64,000 nucleotides of DNA from Chamaea fasciata (Eukaryota; Chordata; Aves; Passeriformes; Sylviidae), in contig JARCOQ010000006.1 in assembly GCA_029207755.1 (NCBI GenBank), positions 25,130,022-25,194,021 on the forward strand, read 5' to 3'. Below, piece after piece: positions 47,386 through 62,728 of the stretch. A model generated the notes under the pieces. The model was not told the DNA's origin. It made no database searches and saw only the letters and a list, made by a program, of their open reading frames with translations. Each line of letters begins with the position of its first letter. The stretch's first letter is position 1. The position numbers and the translations under genes are program-made.

Positions 47386-48200
47386 TCATAGAAACATAGC
47401 AAGGTTTGGGTTGGAAGAGATCTTAAAGGTTACCTAGTTGCAACTGCCTTGCCGTGGGAAGGGACACCTTACTCTAGACCAGGTTGCTCAAAGCCTCATC
47501 CAGCCTGTTTTAGATGCTTCCAGGGATGGTTCATCCACAACTTTGGCAAACCTGTTCCAGTGCCTCAATACCCTCTGGGTAAAGAATTTCTTTCTAACAC
47601 TAATGTAAATACTCCCTCCTACAGATTGAAGCTATTCCCTCTTGTCCCATCACTACACACCCTTGCTAAAGGTTCCTCTCCAGGTCTCTTGTAGCCACTG
47701 TAGGCACTGGAAAGTTGCTGAAGAGTCTCTGTAGAGACTTCTCTTCTCTAGGCTGGACAACCTCAACTCTGTCAGCCTGTCCTCACAGGGGAAGAAGTAT
47801 TCCACTCTACTGGGCATCTTCATGGCCCTCCTGTGGACTCATTCCAGTAGGTCCATGACTTTCTTATGTTAGGTGCTCCAGATTTGAATGAGGAACTCCA
47901 GGTGGGGTCACATGAGAGTGGGGTAGAGGAGTTGAATGACTTTCCTTAACCTGCTGGCCACGCTGCTTTGGCTGTAGTCCAGCACACGGTTGGCCTTCTG
48001 GGATCCAAGAACTCACATTGCTGGCTCATGTAAAGCTTCTTGTCCAACACCCCAAGTATTTCTCCATTGCACTGCTCTTGATCCATTCTCCATCCAGTCT
48101 GAACTTGTGTTTGGGATATCACTGACTTTGCAGGCCCACTTCTAAAAATTGCCAAGGTTCCTCTGGATGGCATCCCTTCTGAGGCTGCAAACTTACTCTG
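47386..48200 (-). repeat. CR1 LINE, 3' end, minus orientation
   Basis: The plus strand runs from the inverted 3' terminus (catagaaacatagcaaggtt) through 'gggttggaagagatcttaaa', 'gggacaccttactctagacc', 'ccagggatggttcatccac', 'cttgtcccatcactacacac', 'ggctggacaacctcaactct' and 'aggtgctccagatttgaatg' to 'ctggatggcatccct'. This order is the reverse complement of an avian CR1 3' region. It belongs to the same or a closely related subfamily as the copy at 209-732 and retains more sequence at both ends. ORFs here (47449-47694, 47946-48173) derive from the repeat. Confidence 0.88.
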
Positions 48201-51200
48201 TTGACTCTCAGTCTCCCCAGGATTTTAGGTACCACATGAGTAGACCTAGTCAAGCAAAAAATGGATTTGGAGGCTGTCCTGAAGGCAAAATGCTATGGTG
48301 ACTTAGGATGCTCTTGAATTGCTCTGTTTTCATCACAGCCATTAGACATGTCGCCACAAAAGCTATCTCCAAGAGGCATGGTTATCATGCAGCACAAGCT
48401 GGATATTCCAGACAGGAAGAAATAGAGGCAGTAACTACACAGGCACAGGCATGCTGCTTTGCTGGCACTCCTGTGGTGTGTCCTAACCTGTGTATCTCTG
48501 CCTGGTGCTGCCATGTCACATGACACCTCAGCATCTCTATGGTGCATTCAATCTCCCAAGGCAGAGGTTGCTTTAAAATAGTTTGGATTTTTTAGAAGAC
48601 TTGGCAGGTTTTATATGTATATCTACACTATATTTCACCAAGATGACACGGCCAAAATATTCTCCTACTCTGTTTCTACTCTATTAATGCTGATTTTTTT
48701 CAGGGATGGTGAAGCCCATTGGAAATTTCCCATGGTAGGACAGTTTTACACTAGAAAAACTGATAGCAGAGCATGTAGAGTTTCCAAATTTAGTTTTTTT
48801 AATTTAAACCAATAGGCCATGACAAGCAGTGAATTTCTTAAATGGTTATTGCAGACTGCAGGAGGCATTAAAAGGAACAAGACAGAAAGCCAAATGGTTT
48901 CTTGAGCACTCAAGCAGAGTAAAGTTCAACTGGAAATGAATTACCTGGGGTGCGTTATTGCTACTGAAACATGGAATTCAAGCATCAAAACAAAACAAGG
49001 CAAGCTGTATTTTAAATAGCAAATAATAGAGAAATGCAAACGAGAAGATCATAAAGGCAACATTCTGAAGAAGGCTTATGTATAATTTTAGACAGATCAT
49101 AAATTTGATGCTCTGAATCTTAAAAGAAAAAAACTTGTGAGACTCTTCAAAGCTACACTGTGCACCTTGGTCATGGTTTTTAATGAGTATTAAAGAGTAA
49201 AAACTAAACAGTTCCTAAGTAAAAAATATCCAAAAGCATTTAATTATGAGAAAAAAAAATAAAAATTATTAGCTAGGATTTCACTCCGTCATGTATTCAT
49301 AAAATATATTGGGAATATTACTAATTATGTTCAAATTTTGCCCAAATTTCATGCATTTAATTCTGGCTACCATGACAATAAGGTAAAAGTCAGACTTCTA
49401 AACCTTGCTGCTCTACCTAAATTTTTCTTTATCCAAGACGGAGGGCTGATCTCTTTGAAAGTTTTTCCTCATTTCTAGACTCAAGTTAGGTGCTGGAAAG
49501 CCCAAAAGGCAAGTAAACCCCTTTTGTATCTAGACCCGAGCAGGTACTGGTGTCCCCACTGTGAAGCTGCCCAGCCTTCACAGTGATACAACTCATGTCT
49601 TGCAGCTGCCATATTAGCACACAAAAATTCTGCAGTGCAGTTTAGAAACTTACAATAGAAATGTCTAAAGCTGCTCTCATGTGAGTTTAAGTTGAAAGCT
49701 AAAGTTGAGATAGGCCTAACTACCTCTGTGGATAAATAAGAAACCTAGAAGATGGGAGATCTGTGGCAATTTCTCATTGGAGAGGGCAATAGATTTGCAG
49801 GAAAAAGTTTGCTCCCACCAATGGCAGCCTCCTGCCTGGATTTTAGTAAAGCATTTAAACTACAGAGCACCTGATTTGGGTATGTAAACATACACTTAAA
49901 ATTGTAAGAGATGCAGCAACTGGATGGCATGGTGAGTCAGTGAGACAGTGACCATCCCCCCTGAGGGGATTACGGAAAACTGGAAAAGAAACAATGTGGG
50001 ACACCTAAATGTTTCACTGAAGTACCAGAAAATTCCAGAGATGTTCTAGATAAGAAGATCTTGCAGGAATGTATCCATTTCTGTCCTTTAAAATTTTCAC
50101 TGAAAAGTAAGAAAGGTATTTTCTTTCAATTTTGTTTTAACAGCAGAAAAGCTGTATAAAGGTAACAAGCATTAACAGGCTGGCAGAAAAGAAGCCTGAG
50201 TATACTACATTCAGATCGTTTCTTCCTTCCTCCATTCACATTTTACTGCAGCCTTTTCAAAAGAAAAAATGATCCACAATATTTTCCAAGCATGGATTGT
50301 GATATGGAAAGCTATCCTTAACGTAACAGCTTTCGATGTCCATTTTGCTAGCTTAATTATATACTTGCCTTGAAAATCTCACCTGTTGCTCTTTTGATGC
50401 TCACAGGATGCGCCATTGACACTCTATCAAAGTTTTACTCTTCTAGAATTGCAAGAATCTAGATATATCCATTACTTAACAAAGTGTTTGAAAATACAGG
50501 ATAATATTAAACTTAAAAATTTTTCAAAGCATACATTGTGCAATATTAATTGTAGTCCCCTCTTCTAAACACGTTCACAGCTGAAAGAAGATTGCTGTCA
50601 CTGGGAAGCATGGTTGCCTTTCTGGGCCCTATGGCACAATGAAATCTCAGGTCTCGAGGCCTAATGCTCATTGCATCTGATAAGTAATGAACATACATAT
50701 CTAAACTTATCTATTTTATACTATCTAATCATAGAGCAGAGAGATGAGCTGCAAAAGACATCCAGTCTTTTGAGCACTAGATGTGTATTGCAGCATCACA
50801 TCCTACCACACTGGCCTCGTGTTGGCTGTAAAGTCCTTCTGCTTTACAGTTGGCGGTGGTAAGTGAAAGCCTTCAAAAGCAGAAGAGTGCATCCTCACCA
50901 ACCAAGATGTGAAGTGAACACACCAGCAGAGGTCCAGCATTGGTGTGTTGATTAATTACCTTCATTTGCATACTCAGGAGAAAATTCACATTTGGACAGG
51001 TACAGTTAACATTGATTTTGGTCCCCTTCAATTCCTTATCATCTGGGATCAGATCGAAGATTTTAGTGAGCAGGAGTAGTTGTGGTATATTTTAATATTC
51101 CTTAAGTTAATTCTCCCTCACCAAAAAATATAAGAGCAGTTTTCACTTCTTTTGTAGAAGACTAATGCTAAAAAGTTCAGAAAATAAAATACTATTTTTG

Positions 51201-54200
51201 ATTTACTTTGAATTATATGAAAATAACGGTCAAGATAAAAAGGAATTGTGGCTGGTATCTGGATAAAGGCTAACAACAATCTACATGTTTACGGATTGCA
51301 CAGTTTAAGCAAATAGACATGAATAAATGCTAAACCACATATGAGAATAAAGTACTACTCAGATGTGCACATGCAAAAGAGAAACAAGGAAAGGGACTGA
51401 CAAGGTTTAGAGAACCAAGGGCAGCAGAAAAAAAAATAATTTAATTTTGCTCCCATTTGTGCATGCATTTTGTCAAATTCTAATTTATGCTATCTCCAGT
51501 TTAAGATAAATAAAAATATTTCATTTAAATTCCTACAACTTTTAGATGGGCACCAAGAGTTCTATGCAGTCATCACATTTGAACTCCTCACAGGATCAGA
51601 CTAGAATAAAAGAAATTCAACTGGCTTTTCCTTTTATTTATACTTTCCAGAAAATATTTTTGAAATTTTCTAGTTACAAAAAAAAAAATCAGTTTGGAGA
51701 GGAAACTGAGAATTAAAATCAGAATACCTTGACTGGAAAAGGAGAATGTCACTGACTGACCACAGGCTACAAAAGAAGTATTAAGAAATCAATTGGCTTT
51801 TCAATTGACTGTGGTATGCAGTCATTGTTCATAGTATCAATATTCTCTTAGCTGAAGAAGGATCAGCAGCAAACTGACACTAAACTCTGGAGACAACCTT
51901 CTTTCTCTTCAGCCAGTTTCTCTTTGCAATAATTAACAACTGTTATTACAGTAAACCCCTTTGGAGTGCAAAATGTTCCTCAATCAAAAAAAAAGGCAAA
52001 ACACTGGATACAGAAAAGACTTCTTGGACCTTTAGCTTTCATTTTCCTCTCTTATTTGTTCTATGTAAAAACAAAGAGGTGTGGGCATAGTTGCAAGAAA
52101 TGTGAAACTCAGTCTGTGGGAGAATAAAACAGCGATCTCAAGATAACTTACCAAGTACATCAGCTACAGTCACAGTTTATTTGTGTGTTAATCATGAGCC
52201 TGATGAATGCAAACTGTTGACTCAAAGTGTTCCCTGAGAAGTTCAGAGGTCTCCTTGATCACACAAATCAATAGTAAGTGGGGCACTGACTATATTGGCT
52301 CTAGGTTGTGCAGAATTTTGCAGACTGGGGAAGGGAAGAACTTTAACATCAGGAAAATAAAAGACAAATAGACTCAGATGAAAAACAAAAGTCTTTCTAA
52401 AAGACATTTTCCCCTACATTTTGACAATATATTCAACATTCATTTCTTATTAAGCTATTTGAAGAATGGCAAATTAAGAATAACACAGTATGGCAGAAGT
52501 GGGCCACCACTTAATTAAATATGCATGACCAATGGGAACCATTTGTGTGTGAAAAGTCACTTTATTTCCAGGGTTCTGGATAAAGACAATTTTGATGAAC
52601 ATTTGGTTCACAAACAGCTTAACTGATAGTCAGTCTGTGTCTAAAGACAGTGGACCCATTAACCACGATAGTATCAACCAATTTACTGGCAAGTAATTTT
52701 GTGAACACAGGCTAAAACAGCAGAGAATCTGAAGGACCTAATGGTCCTCATCTCTTCAACCAAGAGCATTTGCTTAAGCTGTGCACCTAAAGGCGTCCAT
52801 GCCCCAAACTGGACTTAGACCTAACAAGACCTTCAAAGAGGTTGTTCTGATGCAGGAATCTCAGTCTCTCCTGTTTCAATTTCCCTCTGCTTGGAACAGT
52901 AGTACCACCCTGTCCAATTATAGCCACCAAATTTAGCACAGCAATCCATATTTGCTCCCTCTCTTTGGCCCACTCCATGGAAAGCAAAGAACAAATTCAT
53001 AACCTCTTCACCCCAGAATAACCTGGAGCAATGTCTTCCTGCACACAAGAAATTGCTATATTCAGACAGCAGTGATAAGAATTTTTTTATTCCTGTCACA
53101 ATTAAAAAAAGAAAGGAAAAAATGGTAAACAGCTTTGAAGTCTTTTTCTGTCTTTTCTCTTGGAGTTCACAGTATCTCACTACTCAGCAGCTAATTAGCA
53201 TCATGTTGAAAAACAGTGCTGTGAGTCAGTGCCAAGTGACAGGGGAGGGGAGAGGGCTGGAGACTGGTTCAAGCACACACACTCCTTCCTCTGCCACCTG
53301 ACCACAGGCATGGGGAAGGGAGGAATCTGACTAAGAGAAAGCATCGTGATTTCTGATTTACTGGCAAGCCACAGACATGATAATGGTGCTCTCAGTGCTT
53401 CTCTCACATCTTTTGGAATACTTTTCAAGCAGGAATTTGGAACTGAAATAATTAAACAACATAATTAGACATTTATTTTAACTCTGTGGGCCAACGTGTT
53501 GGCTGAGGCTTTGCAAATGACAAAAACCACAGCTGCCATGTTCAGCTTTGGGAGCAGCTCAGCTGCACTATGTGTCATCAGTTCCCATCCTGCTCTCTTG
53601 TTTTAATTAGACTCTCTTGCAGGCAACAAATCAGACTGATATTCTTCCTAAATGCTGCAAGTGCCCAGAGCAAACTGCGAATACTAAGGGAAGAACAAAG
53701 AGACAAACTAGATGTTTGTGTTCTTATATAAGAGATACAAGAACTTTACCAATACAGTCAAATCTATTGAAATAGCCACGTTCAAAAGTGGCATTCTTCT
53801 GTTGCAGTAGTGTTACTTCAAAGTTGTTAGGCAAAATTCTTCTGGGAAAGATACTTTCCATGTTCTCAGGCTTGGATTATGTAAGGCTTCTGGCCCAGGT
53901 CCTACCTCCACTGTTCCTTCTTCAACATTTCTTCCCACCAAGGGGATAATGCCAGTGTACTGCCTGTGGTAGGGAATAAACCCAGATCTCAAACATGCAA
54001 TCATTCTATGCCAGACACCAGTATGTATTTGTGATCACACTATCAAAGTATTCTAAACACTGTAACAGCTACTTTTCTACAGAAAAGGAGTTCAAGACAT
54101 GATGTGAAAAAAAATCCATTGTAGCAGGTTCCATTCTCTGAAAGACGTGGGGGACTCTAATCTCTAACATTTCTAAATTGCCTAAGACATGAAAAGTAGC

Positions 54201-57200
54201 TTCCACTTTTTAAACTATTTTAATGAAAAAAAAATTAAAATATTCCCAAAGAAAAATATTTTAAGCCATTCTCAAATCAGCAGACCATTCTATATAAAAA
54301 TCTGAACAACTTGTATGCTCCATGAGCCATACACTAACAAGTTAATTACCAAATAAACTACAGCTTTGAAGGATGATTACAGCTGAGGCCCTGGGATGCA
54401 CAGAGCAAGATCCAATAATCTGAAATTATCTTGATTGGAAAAAAAAAACGGAGAAGTAGCTTTTCTCCTGATGTTGTGTAAGTAAACTGTTTTACTGAGG
54501 CAGAAATGCACTGTGGCAGGGAAATTTGAAAAAAAAAAACCTTATGAAGATTCTCTCCGGAATGTCAATATCTGGGTTTTGAAAATATGGGACTCACATT
54601 CATAGTTATTATCGTATGAGCAATATAAACTGCATGATCCTAGTCCTGAAATATGTATTCTAATATAATTCTAAAAGAGTGTAAAAGGTTGAATAACTAA
54701 ATCATCTGAACTGTGACTGAATCCACAGATGACAAAATTCACAATTCTGGGCACTCATCTGATTTTTTTTAAGCGAGGGTATATGAAAAAAATACTCAAT
54801 TGTTGGGCTGCGTTGAGGGAACTGAGGGAATAAACACTGCTAGAATAATTGCCTGTTGACATATTGAAAAGCATGTACATGTTTGCCAAGGCAGGCAGCT
54901 CCTAGGGATTATGCTTTTCTCTGAACAGCTATCAGCCTGCAGCATGTATCTGAGTTTACTAAAGGAGGTTTAAGAAAATATGTTGAACTGCAAACAAAAA
55001 TAGTACCAAGTGCAGGCACAGCTCAAACAGCTGCATTGCAGTAGATGTTTACTTTGAACATCGTGACAGAACAGCATTCAACAAAACTATCCAGTGCGTG
55101 CGCTCAAAAAGGATGCCAGGATGTTGCCAGTTCTTGTACTCCCACTTACTGGGATGACAAAGCCATGAACACAATTGTCAGGCTCAAAGAAGAAATGAAG
55201 AACTGTGCCAAGGTGCTTCGAACAAGAGAACATAAAGATTTCTGTGATCAGCTTACATGTGACTAGACTATAAGGGGGGAAACGGCACAGGGACAAGTGA
55301 ATGAACAGACTAGTGAGAGCACTAGAGACACACACTGAAAAATAAAGGATTGGCACTGCAGAGGGGAAAAATCTCTGCACAGTACTGAAAAAAAAAAAAA
55401 AGAATGAGGAATAGATTATAGAAGAATGCAGAAAAACTAAATAATATAAAAACAAATTAACAGTGAAAAGCTCATGAGGTCTTTTCACCAAAGTCTATGT
55501 CTTCCTGTGCACCTTACCAAATATGACCAAGACAAGGTCCCTGGGGTTACAGCTACATGGCAGACATGGGTGTTGTGTTCCTCAAGGCCCCAAGATCTAT
55601 CAAATCTCTTTCACTAGTAAACTGAAGTGTGCTGAAAAAGATTACAATGAATCAGTTTGGTTGGTTGTTTTTAAGCGAATGATAGAAGCCCAGGTTAGTA
55701 GCTCTTTATGTATTGAAAGTTATCTGTGATAAAGGCTCCATGTTATATAGAAGAGGTAGGCGGGCTCCACAGCAGGACTTATCCAACCCAATTTTCTCCC
55801 ATATAATTGTATTCAGCAACCTTCAAACTGTGGAAGTACTCAATTCCATTTAAAAACACCCAAAATCCTCACTGACAGCCTTCTACTCTTCTGCATGTCT
55901 GCTTCAGCCTGCTTAATTCAGCATCTAGCTCCCACCCAAGTCTCAAGAGGACGCCAAATTAGTCATTCATCCACCAAAGTCTTGAAACTGTTTTAACAGG
56001 TTTCATAATGCCCATAATTCACTCAGGACCAGACACTCTGTGAATGCTACTTGCACTGACATGTCCCAGAAGGAAGCTTTCCAGCAACGGATCACCTTTG
56101 CAACACACAGAGCTTTCAGGGCAGGTACAACATGGTCCTAGTGCAATTACACAGCTTCTCACTCAGCAGTGGTAAATATACAAGCAAAAATATCTGTACA
56201 TTCAATTCAAAGTGTGTAGGTCTCTAACATTTTATTGAATACAGCCTCTAAACTAATTTAGAAACAAAAAATATCATGTTCTGATTTGTTGATTTTTGTT
56301 TAAATCCCATGTGATTTTTTTTTTCTTGGAAGGACAGAAATGAGAAAAGCTGATTTTAACTGAGAGCTGGGGTTTTTTGGAGTTCAACATCCTTATTTTC
56401 TTTTTAAGAGATTCTGAATTCTCAGCTATTTTTTTCTGACCCATTAGCTTCTTAAAACTTAATGGACCTATTTTCTCATTTCCTCTCCTTCCTACTCTTG
56501 CCCACTTAATCTCTTTAACACCTGATTAATTTCAGCCAAACCAATTCAATATTCTTCTTATCATATGTTGATTTTAATGGTTTCTTCAATACTCTTGCAA
56601 ATGTCTCCTTTATTTTTTACCTCCTCTATTTTTGCATGGAGCGACTTTGCTTGCTTCTTGTTTCACTAAGCTGTCACATCATCCTTAATCATGCTTTCTC
56701 CATTATCATCACCCACAAGTTTTGACTCAGAAATCAACGTTTTTCTATTGAATAGACTGTTATTTCAATTCCTGATGGGTAGATACTGCATTCTCAAGAC
56801 TTTACTTGTGCATTTGTATATTATTTCAGTACAACCCTCTATTATTATTGTTATGTTGTTTCTGCGTAATATTTCTACATCCTAATACTACTTTTATACA
56901 ACAAATGCCATTATCTCCTCTTTATTTACCGAGCAAAGGACCCTTTGTTTTAACTCTGTGTATGAGGTTTACTGTAATTTTATTTACCTACTTATTTTCT
57001 GATCTCTAAGGCATTTAACTCAAATCTTCAGGTTTTCTTTGACTGCTTGAGGGCAACCTAAATTCTTCCCAGAAACCTGAGAAGTTTACTAATTTAGAAA
57101 GATACAAAAATCTTTCATACAATATTTGAATTTTAGATTTCCTAATCTTTTCTCTCTTTCCTTAAGTATATCCCAGCCATCACCTTCAAATCAGTTTCTG

Positions 57201-60200
57201 AGCTTCTTATTCCCATTTGTCTTCAGCTAAGTTTCCTTCATTCATTGTATCTCACAGTTTAGTCTGAGATTTGGACATCTTAATTATAGATCTATTTTTC
57301 TTTTCACAAAATTTACAGAAAACTGACAAGTGTCAGTTTAATCTCAGGATATTTTGCATTATCAGACCTCTTTTCACATTTTCAGTGCTTACCGCACAGT
57401 ATCTCTTGATACAAATTTATGATCGACCATATGTTCAGCAGTCAATTATAATATTAGAAAACAGAGAAGCCAGAAGAACATGTGACTACAGACAAACAAC
57501 TGTCTAGTAAACTCCACTTTCATTGGCAACGATCTAACACCTAACCCTAAATAAAGAAATCACAAACAGACCTTAAATAAAACCAGTATAAAATAATAAA
57601 CACATCCTAACTAAAAGTATATAACATTTTTGCACCGATTACATGTATTTCCAAGAGTATATGATACTAATGCACCCAACCTCTTCTTGTCCCTTACCCC
57701 AATATACAATGATATCAGTAGTAATCAGTAGTAATTGACAGCATCAGTAATTAACAGTGGCTCCAGTACATCACAGGTACCCTTCTTTGAGCTAACAGGG
57801 TGCAGGGTTATTCCTCATTCTGAAGCATTCATATTATTGATATTCTACTTTTTTTACCATCACACATGGCTTCAATTAATTCATCTGAAACTTTTGCTTC
57901 TTTGACATCACATCTGCCTTGCACCACAGCCCATTCCATCATTGCACTGCTGAAATGTTTATTCAGAAAGCTGTGCAGGATGAAGGGCTGGCAAAAAGAG
58001 CAGAACCTTTTAGCAGCACCATCAGAAAAGAAGATAGGACATAACTGGAATTGCCTAGGTGAAACACAGTTTGGATCTCACCACTTGCCCCTACATCCTA
58101 CATACTAATTGAACAAGGTAAAGCTGAGCTGCAGCACAGTTAAAAACTAAAAACAATATAGAGAACATAATAGTCTAAGAGAAGCTTTTGTAAAAACTAC
58201 ATTTTTATTTTTTAAAAATTAAGATTTTGATAATTTTACATACAAATTTAGCCTCTTTACTTTTACCTAAGAAAAATGAATATATAGACCAGGAGTTTGA
58301 ATGGGATTAGAAAAAACTAGGCAGATAAACTGTCAGTCACCAAATTACTCTATGTGACAAAGACTGTTGCAGGAGACCTTATAACAAAGATCCAAACTCT
58401 TAAGAAACACAAAGTGTTATATTCACAAAAATATGAATCAAAATAATAATTAAATAAAAACACGCTTATTTTTTTTCCTGATTAAAGGAAATACACCTTG
58501 TTTTTCTTGAAGTATGGACCATAAGAGATCAGCTAATCTAGACACATATTCAAGGCAGAACCAACAGTATTGAAACATTTCTGATACGGGTTTTTTAAAT
58601 AGAAAAAGCAATGACAAAGACTCAATAAACCCATAGACACTCGTGTGCTTGAATACAATAGCAGCTGGAAGATTTTTCCCAATGTCAAAGGTATCCCTCA
58701 TTGCTTGAGTGTCAACCCATGAGTTACTGGACAAAATGCAGAAGACTAAAGGGTAATCTTCTATGTATGAACAATCAAGAGAGCCCATAAAGTCAACAAG
58801 ATGGAAACATGCAATTAAAATCACTGAAATACACAGTGGAGTTGAATTAGTGAAGTGGGACACAGTATTGTCCTAACGTGAATGTCTCTGTTTTTCCCCA
58901 GACACAGAAACACTGACCATCTTATCAGTTTTAAAGCCTGACATAAATAAATTTCTAGTAAAAACCACTCACCAGTGGACATGGGTCAGCAAGCACTGGG
59001 CTATTTGACACCACCAGCAAAGAGCCATGAATCCCATAAAAGCTGATAAATCTGAAGGGGTACAGGAATTTAGGTCAGAGTAAGAATCTACTTTCAGTTC
59101 TGCCCTGCAAGTAAACTGTTTACTACCGCTATATCTCTCCAGTGATACTGGACCTTCACATTTCAAGTTTTCATCAGGTGTATTACTTCACTTAATTGTT
59201 CTTAACTGTTTAAAGGCCTCCAACAAGGATGTTTTACAAGGACTGTCTATACCAGCAATTGTAATTTCTGAAATGAAGAAAGGTATAGAGATTCTTTTCC
59301 TGTACTAGCTTGAAGTCAAGAGCATTTAGGGTTTGCTTTTTTTATCCCTTACAATTTCCTGTTTGAGGATCATAGAAGCTATTCACTTTATGTAATTGTT
59401 TCCTTAAACTGCTGTTTTCAATTTGCATAATGTATCATTTAAGTAAAGGTAAAGAAGCATTTCATCTTGATAATTTCTGCCACAGCTGAGATTGCAAAAT
59501 TGCTTCTTGTTAGAAGGAAATTTTTAAAAAGTGCAATCATTGCAACTTTCCAGATGGCATCTAACAAATTTTTCAATCTGCTGCAATAGTATGTTATAGA
59601 TATGCTTGCTATTCAGTTCAAGCTAGGGAACATTTTCTCTAGCTGAGGTAAGTCTTTTGACCCCACTTTTTCATATTGCATCATATTACTTGATAATTTC
59701 CTGATTTATTCCATAGTTCTAAGCATTTTCTTGTATATAAAAAATTCTCTATAATTTGACTTAAAAGACACTATTTCTTCAGAAAGCCTATTTCTTTTCT
59801 ATTAAATCTGATTAAATATTTTCTATAGCCTTATCTAATAATGCCATAATTTAGCCAAAATTCCATTCTACACTTATCAGTAACTTCCCCTAACTTCAAT
59901 TGTCTTTTATTATTAATAGCAAGTATTGATACATGTAGTACCATATACCTCAGATGTACCTATAGGTTGAAATACTCAAAACATAGAACTTCTCCTAAGT
60001 TCCATGCCTGATACTTCTCTGGAATTAGCCTTTATGTATAGTGTTGCTGAAAATATCAATGTCATTATATTGAATAGTTCTGTGCAGGTCAAAATCTGGC
60101 AATTGATCTATAAACATGTATTTTTTGTACATGTTTAGTCTCACATTCACCTGAGCTTTTGACTCAGCCAAGCATATGAGCCTTATACTTCTATAAAGTC

Positions 60201-61872
60201 ACTAATTACATGCCTAAACTTTGTTTCAGCGTGGCAATACCAGCACAGACATTCAACAATTTAAATAAAATTAAAACTTAAGAAAAATCATTCCTTTACA
60301 GATGATAAAGAACATATAGATCTTGGTGGCTTAAACAATCCTGTTGCTTAAGACTGCAAATCAGACCCAGTGCCTGTCAGAGAAAAAAAAACCAAAACTT
60401 TGAGTTATCCTCAAGCTCTTCACCTGAGTCAGGAATAATTCTTTTGTACCTGAACTCTCCCATTCTCCCTTTGCACTTCAAGGCAAGCAGGATCTATATC
60501 CTTATTGCATCTGCAGTACAAGGTCATAGACCTGTGCAGATAGTCAGCAAAGTAAAACAAGATGTGTCCTTGATTTGATCATCTTCCTTTTCTTACATTT
60601 AGAATGCTATATTTCTCTCTCTCCCTATCACTTGCAAGTCTGCAAGCTGATGCAACCCCTCACTTGAAATTCTTTCATTAGATCAAGAGCATTAAAATGG
60701 GGCATGCATAACTCTACATGCTTGCTATATTAATCTGTCTTTTTCCATTAGAACTGGACAAAATTTCCACGCTGGTCACTGAAAATTTGAAAATCTTTGT
60801 TTTGTTGACTTGAAAATTTAGGTGTTTTAAAGATTTCTTTTTCAATCACTCCTGTTTTCAAGCTTAATTTTAACACCAAAGAAAACAAAAATCCATGATA
60901 ATGTCATCTTTTATGACATCTCTCTTCGTCAAAGTGAGCTCTATGACACATTTCGGCTTCAAAGAGCTCCAGTGCTTCCTTTATGTTTAATGACTATGAC
61001 ATGGACTCAAGTGATCTGCAAGATTTGCAAGAAGGTAGCAAAAATCAGCCACCAGCTTGGAGGAGTCAGGACTATTTAACGTCAGACCTGAAAGACTTAA
61101 AGAGTGCAGAGTTTATCTAGATTATGTGCACATCAGCCATGTGGTTAATGATTCATGAAGCTATCACCATGTCTTAGTCTGGGTGGAATATGCTGTGGGA
61201 TGTCTCAAGTGAATTGTTTGTGTAGCTCTGCTTGGATGTGGTCAGAGGCTGTGAAGTTCATGTGTGACAGCACCAGCAAGATCATCTGAGATATCTGAAA
61301 CATTAAATAGCTTTATCTCAAACTGAAAGATTGTGTTAGGCTTATTTGCTAGACAATGAAAAAAGCATTTGTAAAGGACCAAATTGTAATAATACATGCA
61401 ATTTCATTTTGAAATACAAGGACTAATGGCACGCAATGCCAGTAATGGTAGTTAAATTTGACCTCCAGCAAGGATTATTATAACCCTGGGGGGTATTCCT
61501 CTGCAACTGCTTTTAAAAATTTTACTTCCAACAAAAAGTTTGCTACATCCCTCCATAGCCCTTTAAGGAACACAAGGACTCTTCTCCATACCGCTGCAGC
61601 CTGGTGCACCTAATACTACTAGGTTAAACATGCCCAGGACTGTGCCTGCTACTTAACCCAGCAGGCACTGGACAAAGTGATTTACTCCTCTTGCCCCACA
61701 GTGAGGGCAACTATGTATTGAGAAAACTCCCATCAGGAACTCCCACTTGTGTCCAGAAACCACTTGGCTAGCTGATGCAAACCAAAACCACCCCAGACTA
61801 GCTAGGTGCTTAACTTCTAACATGGGCATAGTCAAGAACAAACAACATCAAAAATCAAATAAAATTGTGCCT
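48201..61872. other. Long unassigned intergenic or intronic stretch
   Basis: About 13.7 kb without any gene, LTR or LINE that I can recognise, AT-rich throughout with short A runs (for example near 55387). The longest ORFs, 58450-58863 (minus, 137 codons), 55087-55491 (minus, 134 codons) and 52833-53180 (minus, 115 codons), have no recognisable domain and no splice or promoter context. Old unrecognised repeats may be present. Confidence 0.5.
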
Positions 61873-62728
61873 ATCACAGAATCATCAAGGTTGGAAGAGA
61901 CCTTCAAGATATTATAGTCCAACCCTCAACCCAGCACCACCATAATCACCACTAAACCACAATCCAAGGGTCACATTCAGATGCCTCTTGAGCAACTCCA
62001 GTTACAATGACTCCACCACCTACCTGGGGAACTTACTTCAATATCCAACCACTCTTTCAATGAAAAAAATTTTAATATCTAACCTGAACCTCCCCTAGAG
62101 CAACTTAATGTCATTTCCTCTTTTCATTTGAGACATGGCAAAAAAACCAATCCCTACCTCACTACAACCTCCTGTCAGGTAGCTCCCCCAGCCACTCCTC
62201 ACGGGACTTGTGCTCCAGACCCTTCACCAGCTCCATTGCCCATCTCCAGACTAACTCCAGCACTTCAACGTCTTTTTTGAAGGGAAGAGCCCAGAACTGA
62301 ACACAGCACTTGAGGTGTGGCCTCACCAGAGCCAAGTACACAGGGACAATCACTTCCATGGTCACACTATTGCTGATACAGGCCAGTATGCCATTGTCCT
62401 TCTTGGCCACCTGAGCACAGCTGGCTCATGTTCAGCCGCTGTCAACCAGAAGGACCTGTCTGGTCCTTCACAGCTGACCAGCTGGAAAGCTGACCAGCTT
62501 TCCAGACACTCTTCCCCCAGCCAGTAGAACTGCTTGGGTTGGTGTGACCCAAGTGCTGGATCCAGCACTTGGCCTTGTTGAGCCTCATACAATTGTCTTT
62601 GGCCCATCAAACCAGCCTGTCCAGATGCCTCTGCAGAGCTTTCGTTCCCTCCAGCAGATCAACACTGCCACCCAACTTGGTGCAGTTTGTGAACTTACTG
62701 AGAATGCTCTCAATCTCCTCATCCAAAC
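61873..62728 (-). repeat. CR1 LINE, 3' part, interrupted by an LTR
   Basis: Minus-orientation CR1 from its 3' terminus (atcacagaatcatcaaggtt) through 'ggttggaagagaccttcaag', 'cctgtcaggtagctcccc', 'acttgtgctccagacccttc', 'gaggtgtggcctcaccagag' and 'tgccattgtccttcttggcc' to 'ctcaatctcctcatccaaac'. It stops in mid-consensus at the LTR insertion and resumes at 63320. It contains a 10-bp perfect hairpin at 62482-62505. Confidence 0.88.

Noticed and set aside
58450..58863. 137-codon minus-strand ORF
   Set aside because: No recognisable domain, AT-rich composition and no promoter or splice context; about the length expected by chance in 64 kb.
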